From: Chrysomallon squamiferum
Lineage: Eukaryota > Mollusca > Gastropoda > Neomphalida > Peltospiridae
Reading direction: 5' to 3'
Length of the DNA stretch: 22,500 bases
Assembly (NCBI GenBank): GCA_012295275.1
Contig: CM022675.1
Span: 7,578,332 to 7,600,831, forward strand
Shown: piece after piece, positions 21,500 through 22,500 of the stretch
How the letters are laid out: every line of letters begins with the position of its first letter
Position numbering within the stretch: position 1 is the first letter of the stretch
Translations under genes and position numbers: made by a program
The notes under the pieces: model-generated
Databases searched by the model: none
Seen by the model: only the letters and a program-made list of their open reading frames with translations
What the model was told of the DNA's origin: nothing

Positions 21500-21830
21500 A
21501 GCCGTGATATCACTTTAGTAGTTGTACTAGGGTCAACGAGAACACTTTTTTTTTGCTAACGCGAACGATAATCCTGGGAAGAGTTTTAAATGGGAAACAG
21601 CGTCTGGGATATTATCTAAATATTTCGACAACTTGCTACAAAACTGGCCTGTTGTTACAGCAAACTGGCCTATAGACAGAGTCACGTCTAAACGATGTCA
21701 GTTTCTGTTGTGTCTTGTTGAAGATCCATACATCGAAACACGTCTGCTTTCAAACGGCTCGAATGGCGGGTTGTTTTCAGTTTTCTCTCTAAACGACACG
21801 ACTTACGGTAGAATAGCAATTATTTAAAAA
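21500..21830. other. Unique sequence island, function unknown
   Basis: Non-repetitive, with scattered CpGs. Contains GTGATATCAC (10-bp palindrome, about 21504-21513) and two copies of AAACTGGCCT 21 bp apart (21641, 21662). A 64-codon open frame (21633-21827) shows no recognised family. Confidence 0.4.
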
Positions 21831-21894
21831 AAAAAAATAAAAAAAAAAAAAATTAAAATGGCGTCGTGCGAACGAGATGTTAAAATGATCGAAT

Positions 21895-22160
21895 AAGAAT
21901 AATGATGATGATGATAATGATGATAACGATGATGATGGTGACTGCATCTATAATAGTAGCAGTATTAGAAGTAGTAATAAGAGTTGTATTAGAATTAGTT
22001 GAAGAAGTGTTAGCAGTAGCAATATTAGTAAGATGTTTATTAGTAGTTCTAATTATTATTGTACTACTAACAATAATCTAGTAGTAAAAAAAATAAAAGT
22101 AGCAGTAATAGAACTAGTATCAGTTAATTTTAGTTGTAGTAATGGTTGAAGTAGAAGCAG
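21895..22160 (+). repeat. GAT then AGT triplet mosaic
   Basis: ATGATGATGATAATGATGAT to about 21942, then imperfect AGTAGCAGTA/TTAGTA units to about 22160. Confidence 0.85.
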
Positions 22161-22248
22161 CAACAGTAGCAATAATTAAAAAACGAAAATTTATTTATAC
22201 ATCTAGTAGTTACAATTCTAATACTATTGCTAAATTAGTATTAATAAA

Positions 22249-22300
22249 TTTATTCATTTATTTATTTATATATTTCTTTCTTTCTTTCTTTATTTATTTT
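22249..22300 (+). repeat. TTTA/TTTC tetranucleotide run
   Basis: TTTATTTATTTATA, then TTTCTTTCTTTCTTTATTTA. Confidence 0.93.
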
Positions 22301-22332
22301 AAACATTATTTCACATTTTCATTTTGTCTGTA

Positions 22333-22352
22333 ATCCAGTTTCGATCCTGGAT
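22333..22352 (+). other. T-arm-like hairpin (possible tRNA/SINE remnant)
   Basis: ATCCAG and CTGGAT form a perfect 6-bp stem around TTTCGATC, resembling a tRNA T arm and B box with one extra loop base. No A box or anticodon arm is seen upstream, so no tRNA is called. Confidence 0.3.
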
Positions 22353-22384
22353 CTGTCAGCTCTAATAAAACTCGTCTTTCTTTA

Positions 22385-22436
22385 ACACTAAATTAGTGTG
22401 CATCGCTAGAAAAGTGTACCGATTACAAATTTGTAA
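22385..22436. repeat. Two small perfect palindromes
   Basis: ACACTAA-A-TTAGTGT (22385-22399) and TTACAAATTTGTAA (22423-22436), 23 nt apart in unique sequence. Could be dyad protein-binding sites; no family is assigned. Confidence 0.5.
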
Positions 22437-22500
22437 GCCATGTTTTGATTGGATAATTGGTTTTACAGATTTAATAAACCTATCAATGGTTGGTCTGTTT

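Noticed and set aside
21633-21827. 64-codon open frame on the + strand
   Set aside because: No recognisable domain or homologue, and too short to stand alone.
22333-22352. tRNA gene
   Set aside because: Only a T-arm-like hairpin with an 8-nt loop is seen; A box, anticodon arm and acceptor stem are missing.

Overview
The window is eukaryotic, very AT-rich and packed with microsatellites. It holds one recognisable gene: the 3' end of a CLASP (CLIP-associating protein, microtubule plus-end rescue factor) orthologue on the + strand. I assembled eleven coding exons (1856-13140). Every intron starts with GT and ends with AG, and all reading phases are compatible. They give 1,401 nt, or 466 residues plus a stop, running from the middle of the last TOG domain to the natural C-terminus. 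The introns and the metazoan CLASP architecture show an animal genome. Repeat style (TTTA/TTTG, TTA, TATG, GA, ACAG arrays) and low GC would suit a mollusc or another lophotrochozoan, but the sequence alone does not prove the lineage.

Layout. 1-1855: 3' part of an intron whose upstream exon lies outside the window. 1856-3608: three exons encoding the end of the TOG domain and the start of a disordered linker. 4681-4726 and 7237-7303: two small exons leading into the C-terminal CLIP-interacting domain. 7632-13140: six exons encoding that helical-repeat domain and the C-terminal tail. The introns are almost entirely low-complexity DNA: TTA arrays, (TTTA)/(TTTG) arrays, long (CT) and (GA) tracts, a 20-bp minisatellite (6165-6765) and a 22-bp minisatellite that fills a whole intron (7304-7631). 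13141-13501 is the proximal 3'UTR, with a Pumilio-type motif and an AATAAA.

13502-22500 contains no gene I can support. Up to about 18,096 it is AT-rich DNA rich in A/T homopolymers, which could be a long alternative 3'UTR or intergenic. After that, four short CpG-containing, non-repetitive islands (about 18,235-18,310; 19,190-19,395; 20,155-20,620; 21,500-21,830) stand out among the microsatellites. They may be regulatory DNA or the edge of a neighbouring gene.

I found no novel multi-gene system, CRISPR array or intact mobile element. The most interesting signals concern how repeats and splicing interact. These are a splice acceptor embedded in the last unit of a minisatellite, and a recent 94-bp tandem duplication that copied an exon end together with its 5' splice site. 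Several 3' splice sites also have TTTA/TTTG arrays as their polypyrimidine tract. Finally, complementary (AG)n and (CT)n tracts in different introns could pair in the pre-mRNA around exons B and C.
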